Shown here: positions 52,467 to 62,240 of the stretch, piece by piece | How positions within the stretch are numbered: the first letter of the stretch is position 1 | Layout of the letters: each line of letters starts with the position of its first letter | NCBI RefSeq assembly: GCF_030372065.1 | Contig: NZ_JAUDEA010000010.1 | Location: 1-64,000, forward strand | From: Thermophilibacter provencensis | GTDB lineage: Bacteria; Actinomycetota; Coriobacteriia; Coriobacteriales; Atopobiaceae | Direction of reading: 5' to 3' | Length of the DNA: 64,000 bases | The notes under the pieces: generated by a model | The model's input: only the letters and a program-made list of their open reading frames with translations | Told to the model about the DNA's origin: nothing | The model's database searches: none | Translations under genes and position numbers: made by a program

Positions 52467-52580
52467 TTAGCCCTGACGCTGCTTGTGGCGCGGGTTCTCG
52501 CAAATAACGTAAACCTTGCCGTGGCGACGAATGACCTTGCACTTGTCGCACATCTTCTTGACCGAAGGACGTACCTTCAT
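52467..52580 (-). CDS. rpmJ: 50S ribosomal protein L36
   Basis: A 37-residue protein, [10 protein letters not shown] at the N-terminus. The zinc-binding set C11, C14, C27, H32 is complete, so it is the zinc-binding (C+) form. It lies between infA and rpsM, the standard place. Confidence 0.95.
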   Translation of the reverse strand: MKVRPSVKKMCDKCKVIRRHGKVYVICENPRHKQRQG

Positions 52581-52661
52581 GCGTCTTCCTTCCGGTAGTG
52601 CTGATACGAACTATCTCCTCGCCCAGCCGCTGGCGTGAATATCCCAGGCTGTGATGGGGCC

Positions 52662-52880
52662 CTACTTGTAGCGGTAGGTGATACGCCCCCTCGTGAGGTC
52701 GTAGGGAGAGATCTCCACGACCACGCGGTCGCCCGGCAGGATGCGGATGTAGTTCATCCTGATCTTGCCGGAGATGGTGCAGAGAATGGTCTTACCGTTC
52801 TCGAGCTCGACGTTGAACATGGCGTTGGGCAGCGGCTCGATGACCTTGCCCTCAAGCTCGATGGCGTCCTGCTTGCTCAA
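52662..52880 (-). CDS. infA: Translation initiation factor IF-1
   Basis: A 72-residue S1/OB-fold protein that blocks the A site during initiation. It reads [20 protein letters not shown] and ends [15 protein letters not shown]. It is the usual neighbour of map and rpmJ. Confidence 0.98.
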   Translation of the reverse strand: MSKQDAIELEGKVIEPLPNAMFNVELENGKTILCTISGKIRMNYIRILPGDRVVVEISPYDLTRGRITYRYK

Positions 52881-52933
52881 AATACTTCCCTCTCAACACG
52901 CTGACAGCGACCAAATATCATACCGAAAATCCA

Positions 52934-52980
52934 AAACTGAGTCCATGCTGCATCAGACCAACACAACATGGACTCAATTG
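52934..52980. repeat. Hairpin between map and infA
   Basis: Arms AAACTGAGTCCATG (52934-52947) and CATGGACTCAATTG (52967-52980) pair with about two mismatches around a 19-nt loop. It lies inside the operon, where long hairpins are unusual, and could attenuate or process the transcript. Confidence 0.6.
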
Positions 52981-53000
52981 GAGCTTGTCTGTCAGGGCGC

Positions 53001-53792
53001 CTACTCCTCAGCGCCCCCGTACATCGGGCACCACGGGCCCTTCTCGTCCTCGGTGAGAATGACGGGGCCGTCCTCGGTGACGGCAACCGTGTTCTCGTAG
53101 TGGGCGGCGGGCAGGCCGTCGTCGGTGACCACGGTCCAGCCGTTGGCGAGCGTGTGACAGCGATAGGTGCCGAGCGTGATCATCGGCTCGATGGCGATGA
53201 CCATGCCGGCCTGGAGCTTCACGCCACGACCGCGCCTGCCGTAGTTTCTGACCTCGGGGTCCTCGTGCATGACGCGGCCAACGCCGTGGCCGACGTAGTC
53301 ACGGACGACCCCGTAGCCGTTCTTCTCGGCGAGCTCCTGGACCGCGGCGCCAATGTCGCCGAGGTGGTTTCCGGGAACGGCCTGCTCGATGGCGGCCTTG
53401 AGGCAGTCACGCGTGCACTCGCAGAGCCCCTTCCACTCGGCAGAGGGCTCGCCCACGTAGAACGTCCACGCGTTGTCGCCCACCCAGCCCTGGTAGGTGG
53501 CTCCGGTGTCGATGGAGATGATGTCACCCTCCTGGAGGATGGCGGCCGGGGAGGGGATGCCGTGAACGATCTGCTCGTTCACGGAGGAGCAGATGCTCGC
53601 GGGGAAGCCGCCGTAGCCCTTGAAGGTGGGGACGGCACCGTGGAGCCGGATGAAGCCCTCGACGATCTGGTCGATCTCCTTGGTGGAGACGCCCGGGCGC
53701 ACAAGGGCCCCAGCACGACGAAGGGCCGCCTTGGACAGGGCCCCGGCGGCCTTCATCTGCTCGATATCAATAGGAGACTTGATATTGATCAT
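53001..53792 (-). CDS. map: Type I methionine aminopeptidase
   Basis: A 263-residue metalloprotease removing the initiator Met. The metal ligands are in SIDTGATYQGWVGDNAW (two Asp), YVGHGVG (His), IAIEPM and HYENTVAV (two Glu). The start overlaps the end of adk. It lies in the usual secY-adk-map-infA order. Confidence 0.97.
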   Translation of the reverse strand: MINIKSPIDIEQMKAAGALSKAALRRAGALVRPGVSTKEIDQIVEGFIRLHGAVPTFKGYGGFPASICSSVNEQIVHGIPSPAAILQEGDIISIDTGATYQGWVGDNAWTFYVGEPSAEWKGLCECTRDCLKAAIEQAVPGNHLGDIGAAVQELAEKNGYGVVRDYVGHGVGRVMHEDPEVRNYGRRGRGVKLQAGMVIAIEPMITLGTYRCHTLANGWTVVTDDGLPAAHYENTVAVTEDGPVILTEDEKGPWCPMYGGAEE

Positions 53793-54415
53793 AGAGCGAG
53801 GCGCTCCTTGACGTCGGCGTAGACCTCATCGACGGGACGATCGCCGTCGACCTCCTTGAGAATGGAGTGGCCGCGATAGTACTCGATCAGCGGCGACGTC
53901 TGCGTCTCGTAGACGTCAAGGCGGCGCTGAATCGTCTCGGGCTTGTCGTCATCACGCTGGTACATCTCGCCACCGCAGCGCGGGCAGGTGTCCACGCCTG
54001 CCGGGGCAGTGTAGCCGCAGGCGCGGCAGGTGCGACGGGAGCTCAGGCGCTCGACGATGACCTCTGACTTGACGTCGATGAGCAGCGCGGCGTCAAGGGT
54101 GCGACCCATGGCGGCGAGCTCGGAGTCAAGCGTGACGGCCTGCGCGGTGTTGCGCGGGAAGCCGTCGAGGATGAAGCCCTTCTGGGCATCGTCGGCCTCG
54201 AGACGCTCCTTCACCAGGTCCACGACGAGGTCGTCGGGGACGAGCTGGCCGGCATCCATATAGCCCTTGGCCTTCTTGCCGAGCTTGGTGCCCTCCTTGA
54301 TGGCGGAGCGAAGAAGGTCGCCGGTGGAGATGTGGGCAAAGCCAAACTCCGCGACGAGCTTCTGGGCCTGGGTGCCCTTGCCGGATCCGGGGGCGCCAAG
54401 AAGAACGATGTTCAT
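53789..54415 (-). CDS. adk: Adenylate kinase, zinc-lid type
   Basis: A 208-residue nucleotide kinase. The P-loop GAPGSGKGT starts at residue 7. The LID contains CRACG and CPRCG, four Cys that bind zinc as in Gram-positive enzymes. The stop overlaps the map start by 4 bp. Confidence 0.97.
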   Translation of the reverse strand: MNIVLLGAPGSGKGTQAQKLVAEFGFAHISTGDLLRSAIKEGTKLGKKAKGYMDAGQLVPDDLVVDLVKERLEADDAQKGFILDGFPRNTAQAVTLDSELAAMGRTLDAALLIDVKSEVIVERLSSRRTCRACGYTAPAGVDTCPRCGGEMYQRDDDKPETIQRRLDVYETQTSPLIEYYRGHSILKEVDGDRPVDEVYADVKERLAL

Positions 54416-54469
54416 GATGCCGACCGCCTTTCTCTTGCCGTGCTCCTACGCATGTCTTCCTATGACGGG

Positions 54470-55747
54470 CTACTTGAAGAACCCGTCATAATTGTGCATC
54501 TTGAGCTGGCTCTCGATGGAGGAGAGCGTGTCCATGGCAACGCTCACCATGATGAGCACAGAGGTTCCGCCAAAAGCCTGGATGAGCGGGTTCTGGGTGA
54601 ACGAGAAGATGATCGACGGCACCACGGCGAGGACGGCCATGAAGAGCGCGCCCGGAAGCGTGATGTGGTCGATGGCGCTCTTGATGTAGGCAGCCGTGGC
54701 GGAGCCGGGACGAACGCCGGGGATGAAGCCGCCCTGCTTGCGAAGCTGATCGGCCGTCTCCGTGGGGTTGAACACCATCGAGGAGTAGAAGTACGCAAAC
54801 GCCACGATGAGAACAACCGACAGCACCCAGTTGATCCAGCCGGTGGAGAGGGCGTTGGCAAAAGCCTGGACCCAGTCGACCGACGGGAAGAAGACCGCGA
54901 GCTGCGCCGGGAGATAGAGAATCGCGGACGCAAAGATGATCGGGACCACGCCGGCCGTGTTGACCTTGATCGGCAGGTAGGTGGTCTGGCCGCCCATCAT
55001 GCGACGACCCACGACGCGCTTGGCGTACTGGATGGGGATGCGACGCTGGCCGCGCTCGACAAAGACGATGATCGGCACGATCGCGATGATCACGATGAGG
55101 GTGATCACGGTGATGATCAGGCTGCCGGTGTCCGTGAGCGAGGAGATGAGCGAGGTGGGCAGGCCGGACATGATGTTGCAGAAGATGATCAGCGACATGC
55201 CGTTGCCCACGCCGCGCTGCGTGATGATCTCGCCGAGCCACATGATGACCATGGCGCCCACGACCATCGTGAAAACGACCATGATGTCGATAAGGACCTC
55301 GGGAGCGGCAAGACCGGAGAGGCTCACGCCGTAGCTCCTGAAGAGGAACAGATAGCCAATGGCGTTGAGCAGGGCGAGGCCGATCGTAAGATAGCGCGTG
55401 TACTGCGTGATCTTACGCTGACCGGCCTCGCCCTCCTTGGCAAGCTCGCCCAGGGAGGGAATCACGGCCTGCAGCAGCTGCAGAATGATCTGAGCCGTGA
55501 TGTAGGGCATGATTCCGAGGCTGAAGACGGACATGCGGGAAAGCGCGCCACCTGAGAACAGGTTGAGCACGGCCATCGCTCCGCTCGAGGAGAGCCCGGC
55601 CTGATAGGCGCCGAGCAGGTCCTGGAACGGCGCGCCCGGAACGGGCAGATACGCACCGAAACGGTACAGCAGCAGGATTGCCGCAGTGAGAAGAAGCTTC
55701 TGCCTGAGCTCCGGAACGCGAAACGCGTTGGCGATTCCCTTTAGCAC
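54470..55747 (-). CDS. secY: Preprotein translocase subunit SecY
   Basis: A 425-residue protein with ten transmembrane helices, the channel of the Sec translocon. The N-terminus [20 protein letters not shown], the plug-side [12 protein letters not shown] and the loop [17 protein letters not shown] are typical. Its start overlaps the end of rplO. Confidence 0.98.
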   Translation of the reverse strand: MLKGIANAFRVPELRQKLLLTAAILLLYRFGAYLPVPGAPFQDLLGAYQAGLSSSGAMAVLNLFSGGALSRMSVFSLGIMPYITAQIILQLLQAVIPSLGELAKEGEAGQRKITQYTRYLTIGLALLNAIGYLFLFRSYGVSLSGLAAPEVLIDIMVVFTMVVGAMVIMWLGEIITQRGVGNGMSLIIFCNIMSGLPTSLISSLTDTGSLIITVITLIVIIAIVPIIVFVERGQRRIPIQYAKRVVGRRMMGGQTTYLPIKVNTAGVVPIIFASAILYLPAQLAVFFPSVDWVQAFANALSTGWINWVLSVVLIVAFAYFYSSMVFNPTETADQLRKQGGFIPGVRPGSATAAYIKSAIDHITLPGALFMAVLAVVPSIIFSFTQNPLIQAFGGTSVLIMVSVAMDTLSSIESQLKMHNYDGFFK

Positions 55748-56190
55748 GCCTGCTCGACCTTTCCTCCGGCCGCCTCGATCTTAGCCTTTGCGGAGGCGGA
55801 GACCTTGTCCACCTTGACGGTGAGCTTCTTGGTGATCTCACCGTCGCCGAGGACCTTCACAGGAACATAGTTGTGCTTAATGACGCCCTTGGCAACCAGG
55901 GTATCGGCGTCGACGGTCTCACCGTCGGCGAACAGCGCCTCGAGACGGGCGACGTTCACCGGGGCGTACTCGACGCGGTTGTGGTTGATGAAGCCGGGAA
56001 GCTTGGGGAGACGCATCGCGAGCGGCTGCTGGCCACCCTCGAAGCCCTTGCCCTTGCCGCCTCCGGAGCGGGAAAGCTGGCCCTTGGTGCCGCGGCCGGC
56101 AGTGGTGCCGTGACCGGACGAGTTGCCGCGGCCGATGCGCTTGCGGTTCTTGCGCGAGCCCTCAGCGGGACGCAGATCGTTGAGCTGCAT
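55741..56190 (-). CDS. rplO: 50S ribosomal protein L15
   Basis: A 149-residue protein with the N-terminal Gly/Arg/Lys-rich part ([19 protein letters not shown]) and the C-terminal globular part. It is directly upstream of secY and overlaps it. Confidence 0.98.
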   Translation of the reverse strand: MQLNDLRPAEGSRKNRKRIGRGNSSGHGTTAGRGTKGQLSRSGGGKGKGFEGGQQPLAMRLPKLPGFINHNRVEYAPVNVARLEALFADGETVDADTLVAKGVIKHNYVPVKVLGDGEITKKLTVKVDKVSASAKAKIEAAGGKVEQAC

Positions 56191-56199
56191 GAGTGACTC

Positions 56200-56385
56200 C
56201 TAGTTCTCTTCCACGACAACAAGGTGCTTGACCTTGAAGATCATTCCACGGATGCTCGGGTTGTCCGGCTGCTCGACGACGTCGCCGATCTTGCGGAGGC
56301 CGAGGGCGCGGCAGGTAGCGGTCTGGTCCTTCTTGACGGACGCGACGGCGCTGCGCACGAGCTTGATCTTGAGGGACTGAGCCAT
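56200..56385 (-). CDS. rpmD: 50S ribosomal protein L30
   Basis: A 61-residue protein, starting [20 protein letters not shown] and containing the [20 protein letters not shown] signature. It is in its normal place between rpsE and rplO. Confidence 0.97.
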   Translation of the reverse strand: MAQSLKIKLVRSAVASVKKDQTATCRALGLRKIGDVVEQPDNPSIRGMIFKVKHLVVVEEN

Positions 56386-56387
56386 GA

Positions 56388-56909
56388 CTAGTTCTCCTTC
56401 CCGACGAACATCTCGCCAACCGTGAGGCCGCGGCGCTCGGCGGTCTCGGCGGGGCTGGAGAGCTCCTTCAGGCCCTCGGCGGCAGCCTTGATGATGTTCA
56501 TCGCGTTGCTGGTGCCGAGAGACTTGGAGAGCACGTTGGTGATGCCGGCGAGCTCGAAGAGCGGGCGGACGGGGCCGCCAGCGATGACGCCGGTACCCTC
56601 GATGGCCGGCTTGATGAGCACGTGCCCCGCGCCATAGTGGCCCTCGACGGTGTGGGGAATGGTGCCAGCCTCGGTGACGGGCACGTGGAACATGTTCTTC
56701 TTGGCGTCCTCGACACCCTTGGAAATGGCCATGGGCACCTCGGCGGACTTGCCCATGCCGAGGCCGACGTTGCCCTTGCCGTCACCGACGGCAACGAGGG
56801 CGACGAGGGACATGCGACGGCCGCCCTTGACGGTCTTGGAGACACGGTGGATGAAGACGACGCGCTCCTGAAGATCCGTGTCCTGCTGGCGCTTACGATC
56901 TCGTGCCAT
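56388..56909 (-). CDS. rpsE: 30S ribosomal protein S5
   Basis: A 173-residue protein with the double-stranded RNA-like motif ([20 protein letters not shown]) and the C-terminal domain ([18 protein letters not shown]). It is important for decoding fidelity. Confidence 0.98.
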   Translation of the reverse strand: MARDRKRQQDTDLQERVVFIHRVSKTVKGGRRMSLVALVAVGDGKGNVGLGMGKSAEVPMAISKGVEDAKKNMFHVPVTEAGTIPHTVEGHYGAGHVLIKPAIEGTGVIAGGPVRPLFELAGITNVLSKSLGTSNAMNIIKAAAEGLKELSSPAETAERRGLTVGEMFVGKEN

Positions 56910-56918
56910 TGAATCCTC

Positions 56919-57287
56919 CTAGAACTTCAGGCCCGCGTTGCGGGCACCGTCTGCCAGAGCCTTGACACGGCCGTGATAGATGCGACCACCGCGGTCGAAG
57001 GTGACCGTGGTGACGCCCTTCTCGACGGCACGCTTGCCCACGAGCTCGCCAACGAACTCGGCGGCCTCCTTGTTGGAGCCGATCTTGCCGGTGGCGCGGA
57101 ACTCGGGGTCGAGGGTCGAGGCAGAGCAGATCGTCTTGCCGTCGGCGTCGTCGATGACCTGAGCGTAGATGTTTGCGTTGGTGCGGTGCACGCTGAGGCG
57201 CGGGCGCTCAGCGGTGCCGAAGATCTTGGCGCGGACGCGGCGCTCGCGGCGCTTGAGACCGGCCTTCTTCGCCTGCTGCTTGTTCAT
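56919..57287 (-). CDS. rplR: 50S ribosomal protein L18
   Basis: A 122-residue 5S rRNA-binding protein. It has the [19 protein letters not shown] core and the C-terminal [20 protein letters not shown]. It is preceded by a 59-bp gap to rplF with a small hairpin. Confidence 0.98.
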   Translation of the reverse strand: MNKQQAKKAGLKRRERRVRAKIFGTAERPRLSVHRTNANIYAQVIDDADGKTICSASTLDPEFRATGKIGSNKEAAEFVGELVGKRAVEKGVTTVTFDRGGRIYHGRVKALADGARNAGLKF

Positions 57288-57346
57288 TCCTTCTCCTTAG
57301 ACGTGCCACCACCTGACGGGGTGATGGTCTTTGTACGGCCCAGATA

Positions 57347-57883
57347 CTACTTGGCGGCCTTGCCGAGCTTCCTGCGGATGTGCTCGCCCTCGTAGTGAAT
57401 GCCCTTGCCCTTGTACGGCTCGGGCGGGCGCTTCATGCGAATCTCAGCGGCGACCTGGCCGACCTGCTCCTTGGAGATGCCCTTGACGGTGATGTGGGTG
57501 TTGTCGGGCACCTCGAAGGTGATGTTCTCGGGGCAGGTGTAGATCACGGGGTGAGAGTAGCCAAGGGAGAGGTCAAGATCCTTGCCCTTGAGCGTGGCGC
57601 GATAGCCGACACCCGTGAGCTCGAGCTTCTTCTCAAAGCCGTCGGACACGCCGATGACCATGTTGTGAAGGAGCGTGCGGGTGAGGCCCTGCTGGGCGTT
57701 GGACGCGGTGGACTCGTCAACGCGGACGACGTGGAGCTCCTGGCCCTCCTCCTCGATCTTCACCAGATCGGAGAAGGTGCGGGTGAGCTCGCCCTTGCCG
57801 CCCTTGACGGTGACGGTGCTGCCATTGACTGTCACAGTGACTCCGGCCGGAACCTGGACAGGCTGCTTACCAATTCGAGACAC
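57347..57883 (-). CDS. rplF: 50S ribosomal protein L6
   Basis: A 178-residue protein with two related domains and the C-terminal signature RMKRPPEPYKGKGIHYEGE. It binds near the GTPase centre. Its length is normal. Confidence 0.98.
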   Translation of the reverse strand: MSRIGKQPVQVPAGVTVTVNGSTVTVKGGKGELTRTFSDLVKIEEEGQELHVVRVDESTASNAQQGLTRTLLHNMVIGVSDGFEKKLELTGVGYRATLKGKDLDLSLGYSHPVIYTCPENITFEVPDNTHITVKGISKEQVGQVAAEIRMKRPPEPYKGKGIHYEGEHIRRKLGKAAK

Positions 57884-57911
57884 GGTAGTCTCCTTTCATT
57901 CCTGCCGAGAG

Positions 57912-58310
57912 TTACCAGACGTAGGCGATGACCTCGCCGCCGACGCCGAGCTTGCGGGCGTCGCGGTCGCACATCATGCCCTTGGAGGTGGAGATGACTG
58001 CGGTGCCGAGGCCGCCGAGGACGCGCGGAAGCTTGTCGGCGGTGGCGTAGATGCGCAGACCCGGCTTGGAGATGCGGCGGATGCCACGGATGACCTTGGC
58101 GTGGCGGGCGCCGTACTTGAGGGTGATGTGGAGGGTCTTCTGCGGGGTCGTGTCCTCGACCTCGTAGCCGGCGATGTATCCCTCCTCGCAGATGACGCGG
58201 GCAACCTCAACGAGCACCTTGGTCGAGGGCATGGAGACCTCGGCCTTGTTGGCAGCGTTGGCGTTGCGAATACGCGTCAGCATGTCAGAAATGGGATCAG
58301 TAATCTTCAT
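57912..58310 (-). CDS. rpsH: 30S ribosomal protein S8
   Basis: A 132-residue 16S rRNA-binding protein, [20 protein letters not shown] at the N-terminus, ending GGEVIAYVW. The ATG at 58310 is preceded by GAAGGAGAAG; 17 open codons upstream are not part of it. It is the classical spc-operon regulator. Confidence 0.98.
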   Translation of the reverse strand: MKITDPISDMLTRIRNANAANKAEVSMPSTKVLVEVARVICEEGYIAGYEVEDTTPQKTLHITLKYGARHAKVIRGIRRISKPGLRIYATADKLPRVLGGLGTAVISTSKGMMCDRDARKLGVGGEVIAYVW

Positions 58311-58400
58311 GGATCCTTCTCCTTCGGTAATGATGAACCTGCGCGTTCGGTTCGTCCGCACCCTTAGCGCGGACGCCTGGACGCGAGAGCCGTGAGCGTC

Positions 58401-58586
58401 CTACCAGCTGGCCTTGCGGACGCCCGGAAGCTCGCCCTTGCTCGCAAGCTCGCGGAAGCAGACGCGGCAGAGGCCGAACTTGCGATAGACGGAGTGGGGA
58501 CGCCCACAACGCTGGCAGCGGTTCTGCGTACGCGTCGAGAACTTCGGCTCGCGCTGAGCCTTGACGATCATCGATGTCTTAGCCAC
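58401..58586 (-). CDS. rpsN: 30S ribosomal protein S14, zinc type
   Basis: A 61-residue protein. Cys24, Cys27, Cys40 and Cys43 form the zinc site, as in the short (Z) form of Gram-positive bacteria. It sits between rplE and rpsH. Confidence 0.98.
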   Translation of the reverse strand: MAKTSMIVKAQREPKFSTRTQNRCQRCGRPHSVYRKFGLCRVCFRELASKGELPGVRKASW

Positions 58587-58648
58587 AAATCCTCCTTCAG
58601 TGCACTCTGGTCCCTCCGGCCGCGCCGGAGGGCCGATTGATATTTGAC

Positions 58649-59206
58649 CTACTCAGCTTTGAACGGGAAGCGGAAGGCCTTGAGCAGCGCCTTGCCCTCC
58701 TCGTCGGTCTGAGCGGTGGTCACGATGGTGATGTCCATGCCGCGAGTGTGGTCGACCTTGTCGAAGTCGATCTCCGGGAAGATGAGCTGCTCGGTGACGC
58801 CCATGGAGAAGTTGCCACGGCCGTCAAAGCTCTTCGGGGAGATGCCACGGAAGTCGCGGATGCGCGGGATGGCGATGGCGATGAGGCGATCGAGAAACTC
58901 CCACATGCGGTCGCCGCGCAGGGTCACCTTGGCGCCAATGGGCATGCCGGCGCGCAGGTGGAAGGTGGCGATGGACTTGCGGGCGTGGGTCACGAGCGGC
59001 TGCTGGCCGGTGATGGCGCGAAGGTCGGCAACGGCGCCGTCGATGGCCTTGGCGTCCGTGGCGGCCTCGCCGACGCCCATGTTCACGACGATCTTCTCGA
59101 TCTTGGGAATCTGGTGAACGTTCTTGTAGCCAAACTGCTTCTGGAGCTCGTCACGAACGGTGGCGAAATACTGCTCCTTGAGACGCGGGACGTACTTGTC
59201 TGCCAT
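58649..59206 (-). CDS. rplE: 50S ribosomal protein L5
   Basis: A 185-residue 5S rRNA-binding protein. It includes [20 protein letters not shown] and [23 protein letters not shown] 59206 has AAGGAG upstream. It is separated from rplX by about 610 bp of non-coding repeat DNA, where this operon normally has a short gap. Confidence 0.97.
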   Translation of the reverse strand: MADKYVPRLKEQYFATVRDELQKQFGYKNVHQIPKIEKIVVNMGVGEAATDAKAIDGAVADLRAITGQQPLVTHARKSIATFHLRAGMPIGAKVTLRGDRMWEFLDRLIAIAIPRIRDFRGISPKSFDGRGNFSMGVTEQLIFPEIDFDKVDHTRGMDITIVTTAQTDEEGKALLKAFRFPFKAE

Positions 59207-59428
59207 GGTCACTCCTTAACTCTTGGGGTTCTCAGCACGGGGTTTCCAACCTCGTGCCTCCCTGCCTTGGCGGGGCCGGGAGCCTTGTCATGCGTCCGAG
59301 ACAGAGTCCTCCCTACCTACAGACGCAAGGAAACATGTTATTCCTTTGTCCACAGAATTTCCAGCTCTTCTCGCACATCGCGGGATGCACACATTCCCGC
59401 CAGCCACCCTCGACGCGCACCACACTGT

Positions 59429-59674
59429 ACCCAGAACTGGTTCTGGGTACGCATGACCCCAACCCATGAACCCAAATCCGGTTCTGGGTCGTCGCGACCC
59501 TAACCTGCGGACCCAAATCTGGTTCTGGGCTGGCGCTAGTCAGAGATTTGGACCCAGAACTGGTTCTGGGTCGGTGCGAATGAGAAATCCGGACCCAGAA
59601 CTGGTTCTGGGTCGTTGCGGGCGAGTGATCTGGACCCAGAACCGAATCTGGGTCGTCGTGGGCCTTACTACCGC
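59429..59674. repeat. Six-copy tandem array, 41-bp period, palindromic units
   Basis: Units begin at 59429, 59470, 59511, 59552, 59593 and 59634, each exactly 41 bp apart. Each starts with about 20 bp close to ACCCAGAACTGGTTCTGGGT (near-palindrome), followed by a more variable 21 bp with a partly conserved CGTCGCG-like start. Units 2 and 3 have ACCCAAATC at the left. The array sits between rplX and rplE in the spc operon. There is no cas gene. 59207-59428 shows no gene or clear repeat. Confidence 0.9.
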
Positions 59675-59698
59675 ACAGAGCAGGGCGGCGACAAGAAC

Positions 59699-59816
59699 GA
59701 GCCTGAGCGTGTCGCAACGACGCAAGGAGCCCCCGGTATTCCGGAGAGAAGTTTCGAGTAGCGCACTTCTCGTAGGAATACCGGGGGCTCCCCCTCAGGT
59801 ACGTAGGCTCAGGCTC
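59699..59816. repeat. Nested hairpin next to rplX
   Basis: Outer arms GAGCCTGAGC (59699-59708) and GCTCAGGCTC (59807-59816) enclose a perfect 17-bp pair (GGAGCCCCCGGTATTCC at 59726-59742 and its complement at 59775-59791), and inside that GAGAAGT and ACTTCTC. The outer arm ends at the base before the rplX stop codon. Confidence 0.8.
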
Positions 59817-60134
59817 TTAGAACTTGGCGCCGCACTTCTTGCAGACGCGAACCTTCTTGCCGTTGTCGTCGATGTCGTGGCCCATGCGGGAGGGCTTGCC
59901 GCACTTGGGGCAAATCACCATGACGTTGGAGGCGTCGATGGCGGCCTCCATCTCGATGATGCCACCCTGCTGGTTCTGGGCGTTGGGGCGCGTGGCCTTC
60001 TTGACGATGGCGACGCCCTCGACGATGACCTTGCCCTCGGAGGGCTTGGCAACGAGGACGGTGCCCTCCTTGCCCTTGTCCTTACCGGAGAGGACGACGA
60101 CCTTGTCACCCTTCTTCACATGCATCTTCGCCAT
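59817..60134 (-). CDS. rplX: 50S ribosomal protein L24
   Basis: A 105-residue protein with the KOW motif ([20 protein letters not shown]) and a C-terminal CPKCG and CKKCG pair that probably binds zinc. ATG 60134 has AGGGAG upstream; a GTG two codons earlier is less likely. Confidence 0.97.
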   Translation of the reverse strand: MAKMHVKKGDKVVVLSGKDKGKEGTVLVAKPSEGKVIVEGVAIVKKATRPNAQNQQGGIIEMEAAIDASNVMVICPKCGKPSRMGHDIDDNGKKVRVCKKCGAKF

Positions 60135-60147
60135 ATTCACTCACTCC

Positions 60148-60516
60148 CTAGAGCGTCTCAGGCGCGAGCGAGACGATCTTCATGTACTTGTGGTCGCGGA
60201 GCTCACGAGCGACGGGCCCGAAGATACGGGTGCCCTTGGGCTCGCCCTCCTTGTCGACCAGCACGCAGGCGTTCTGGTCGAACTTGATGTAGCTGCCGTC
60301 CTTGCGACGGGTCTCCTTGGTGGTGCGCACGATGACGCAGCGAACGATGTCGCCCTTCTTCACCGAGCTGCCAGGCGTGGCCTCCTGAACGGCGCCGATG
60401 ATGACGTCGGCCAGGCCGGCGTAGCGACGCTTGGAGCCACCGAGGACCTTGACGCACTTCACGCGTCGGGCGCCGCTGTTGTCAGCGACGTTGAGCATGG
60501 TCTCCATCTGAATCAT
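60148..60516 (-). CDS. rplN: 50S ribosomal protein L14
   Basis: A 122-residue protein, [20 protein letters not shown] at the N-terminus, ending REHKY-like [16 protein letters not shown]. Normal length. A 79-bp gap to rpsQ contains a GTGCGCG/CGCGCAC hairpin. Confidence 0.98.
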   Translation of the reverse strand: MIQMETMLNVADNSGARRVKCVKVLGGSKRRYAGLADVIIGAVQEATPGSSVKKGDIVRCVIVRTTKETRRKDGSYIKFDQNACVLVDKEGEPKGTRIFGPVARELRDHKYMKIVSLAPETL

Positions 60517-60595
60517 TGGTGTTCCTCCGAACGTGTGCCCTCCCAGAGGTGCGCGCAGGCGTGCCGCGCACGTGGGATGAGCTCGTCACTAATAC

Positions 60596-60862
60596 TTACT
60601 TGGCGCGCTCGACGATCTCGACGAGACGCCAACGCTTGGTCTTGGACAGCGGACGGGTCTCCATGACGGTGACGAGGTCACCGACGCCGCACTCGTTCTT
60701 CTCGTCGTGAGCGTGCAGCTTCTTGGAGATGGTCATCATCTTGCCGTACTTGGGGTGACGCTTGCGGTAGTCGATCTTCACCGTGATGGACTTGTCGCCA
60801 GAGATGGAGACGACCGTCCCGGTGACGACCTTGCGCGCGTTCCTCTTCTCGGTCTCAGCCAT
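60596..60862 (-). CDS. rpsQ: 30S ribosomal protein S17
   Basis: An 88-residue OB-fold protein: [20 protein letters not shown], then a [16 protein letters not shown] loop. ATG 60862 is chosen because AGGAG is at a proper distance; an ATG two codons upstream is too close to it. Confidence 0.96.
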   Translation of the reverse strand: MAETEKRNARKVVTGTVVSISGDKSITVKIDYRKRHPKYGKMMTISKKLHAHDEKNECGVGDLVTVMETRPLSKTKRWRLVEIVERAK

Positions 60863-60879
60863 AGTCATTCTCCTGCGAT

Positions 60880-61095
60880 CTAGTTCTGGGCAGCGGACTT
60901 CTCCGCGGCGATCTGACGGGCGCGCTGCTCGGTGAGGACGCGCGCGATGTCCTTCTTCACGGTCTTGACGCGAGCCGTGTTGTCGAGCTGGCTCGTGGCC
61001 ATCTGGAAGCGAAGGTTGAAGAGCTCGGAGCGGCCCTCCTCGAGCTTCTTGGCGAGCTCGTCATCGCTCATGGCCTGGATGTCCTTGTACTTCAT
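60880..61095 (-). CDS. rpmC: 50S ribosomal protein L29
   Basis: A 71-residue helical protein, with [20 protein letters not shown] typical of the family. It sits between rplP and rpsQ. Confidence 0.97.
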   Translation of the reverse strand: MKYKDIQAMSDDELAKKLEEGRSELFNLRFQMATSQLDNTARVKTVKKDIARVLTEQRARQIAAEKSAAQN

Positions 61096-61098
61096 TGA

Positions 61099-61524
61099 CT
61101 ATTCCTTCCCGTCCTGGTCGGTGCGGGCGACAATCTTGGTCTTGATGGGCAGCTTGTGCTGGGCAAGACGCAGGGCCTCGCGAGCGACCTCGTCGGAGAC
61201 GCCGTCGATCTCGAACATGATGCGGCCCGGCTTGACAACGGCCACCCACTCCTCGGGGTTGCCCTTACCGGAGCCCATGCGGGTCTCGGCCGGCTTCTTG
61301 GTGATGGGCTTGTCCGGGAAGATGGTGATCCAGACCTTGCCGCCACGCTTCATGTAGCGGGTCATGGCGACACGGCAGGCCTCAATCTGGCGGTTGGTGA
61401 TCCAGTGAGCCTCGAGGGCCTGGATGCCGTAGGAGCCAAAGTGCAGCTGGGTGTTGCCCTTGGCGTGACCCTTCATGGAGCCACGCTGAACCTTGCGGTG
61501 AAGAACGCGCTTAGGTGCGAGCAT
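61099..61524 (-). CDS. rplP: 50S ribosomal protein L16
   Basis: A 141-residue protein starting [19 protein letters not shown], containing [20 protein letters not shown]. It binds the A-site/peptidyl-transferase region. Its start overlaps the rpsC end by one base. Confidence 0.98.
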   Translation of the reverse strand: MLAPKRVLHRKVQRGSMKGHAKGNTQLHFGSYGIQALEAHWITNRQIEACRVAMTRYMKRGGKVWITIFPDKPITKKPAETRMGSGKGNPEEWVAVVKPGRIMFEIDGVSDEVAREALRLAQHKLPIKTKIVARTDQDGKE

Positions 61525-62234
61525 TAGCGGCCCCTCCTCTCATTGCGACCGCGGCGAGGACGCGAGGAGCCCTCGAGGGCCGGGCGCGGGGTGGCCTGGC
61601 CGGGCAGCTTCTCACCGAGGTAAATCCAAACCTTGATACCGCAGGCGCCCATGGTGGTGCGAGCGGTGGACTGGCCGTAGTCGATCACGGCGCGAAGGGT
61701 GTGCAGGGGCACGCGACCCTCGCGGGACCACTCGCGACGGCCCATCTCGGCGCCGTTGAGGCGGCCGGAGCACTGGATACGGATGCCCTTGGCGCCGGCC
61801 TTGCGGGCGGACTGGACGGCCTTGCGGACGGCGCGACGGAAGGCGACGCGCTGCTCGAGCTGCTCGGCCACGGACTGGGCGACGAGGTTGGCGTCGAGCT
61901 CGGGACGCTTGATCTCGACGACGTCAACGGCGACCTGGCCCTTGTTGACCTTGGCGACCTTCTCGAGGTCGGCGCGCAGGACGTCGATGTCGGCGCCCTT
62001 CTTGCCAATGACGATGCCCGGGCGGGCGGTGTAGATGGTGACCTTCACCTTGTCGCCAGCGCGCTCGATGTCCACGCGGGAGAGGGCGGCCTTGGCGAGG
62101 CGCTTCTCGAGGTAGGAGCGGATGGCGAGGTCATTGCCGAGGGTCTCGGCGTAGTTCTTATCGGCGTACCAGCGGGAACGCCACTCCTCGGTGATACCGA
62201 GACGGAAGCCGGTAGGCTGAACCTTGTGACCCAT
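61524..62234 (-). CDS. rpsC: 30S ribosomal protein S3
   Basis: A 236-residue protein with a KH RNA-binding domain ([20 protein letters not shown]) and a C-terminal domain ([20 protein letters not shown]). The C-terminus is Arg/Gly/Pro-rich. Confidence 0.98.
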   Translation of the reverse strand: MGHKVQPTGFRLGITEEWRSRWYADKNYAETLGNDLAIRSYLEKRLAKAALSRVDIERAGDKVKVTIYTARPGIVIGKKGADIDVLRADLEKVAKVNKGQVAVDVVEIKRPELDANLVAQSVAEQLEQRVAFRRAVRKAVQSARKAGAKGIRIQCSGRLNGAEMGRREWSREGRVPLHTLRAVIDYGQSTARTTMGACGIKVWIYLGEKLPGQATPRPALEGSSRPRRGRNERRGR

Positions 62235-62240
62235 GCTCGC

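Noticed and set aside
59429-59674. CRISPR array
   Set aside because: Repeats are only about 20 bp with a fixed 41-bp period, the units vary, spacers share sequence with each other, no leader or cas gene is near.
59313-59717. A minus-strand protein read across the 41-bp repeats
   Set aside because: Its sequence is only repeated translation of the array, and the repeat period is not a multiple of three.
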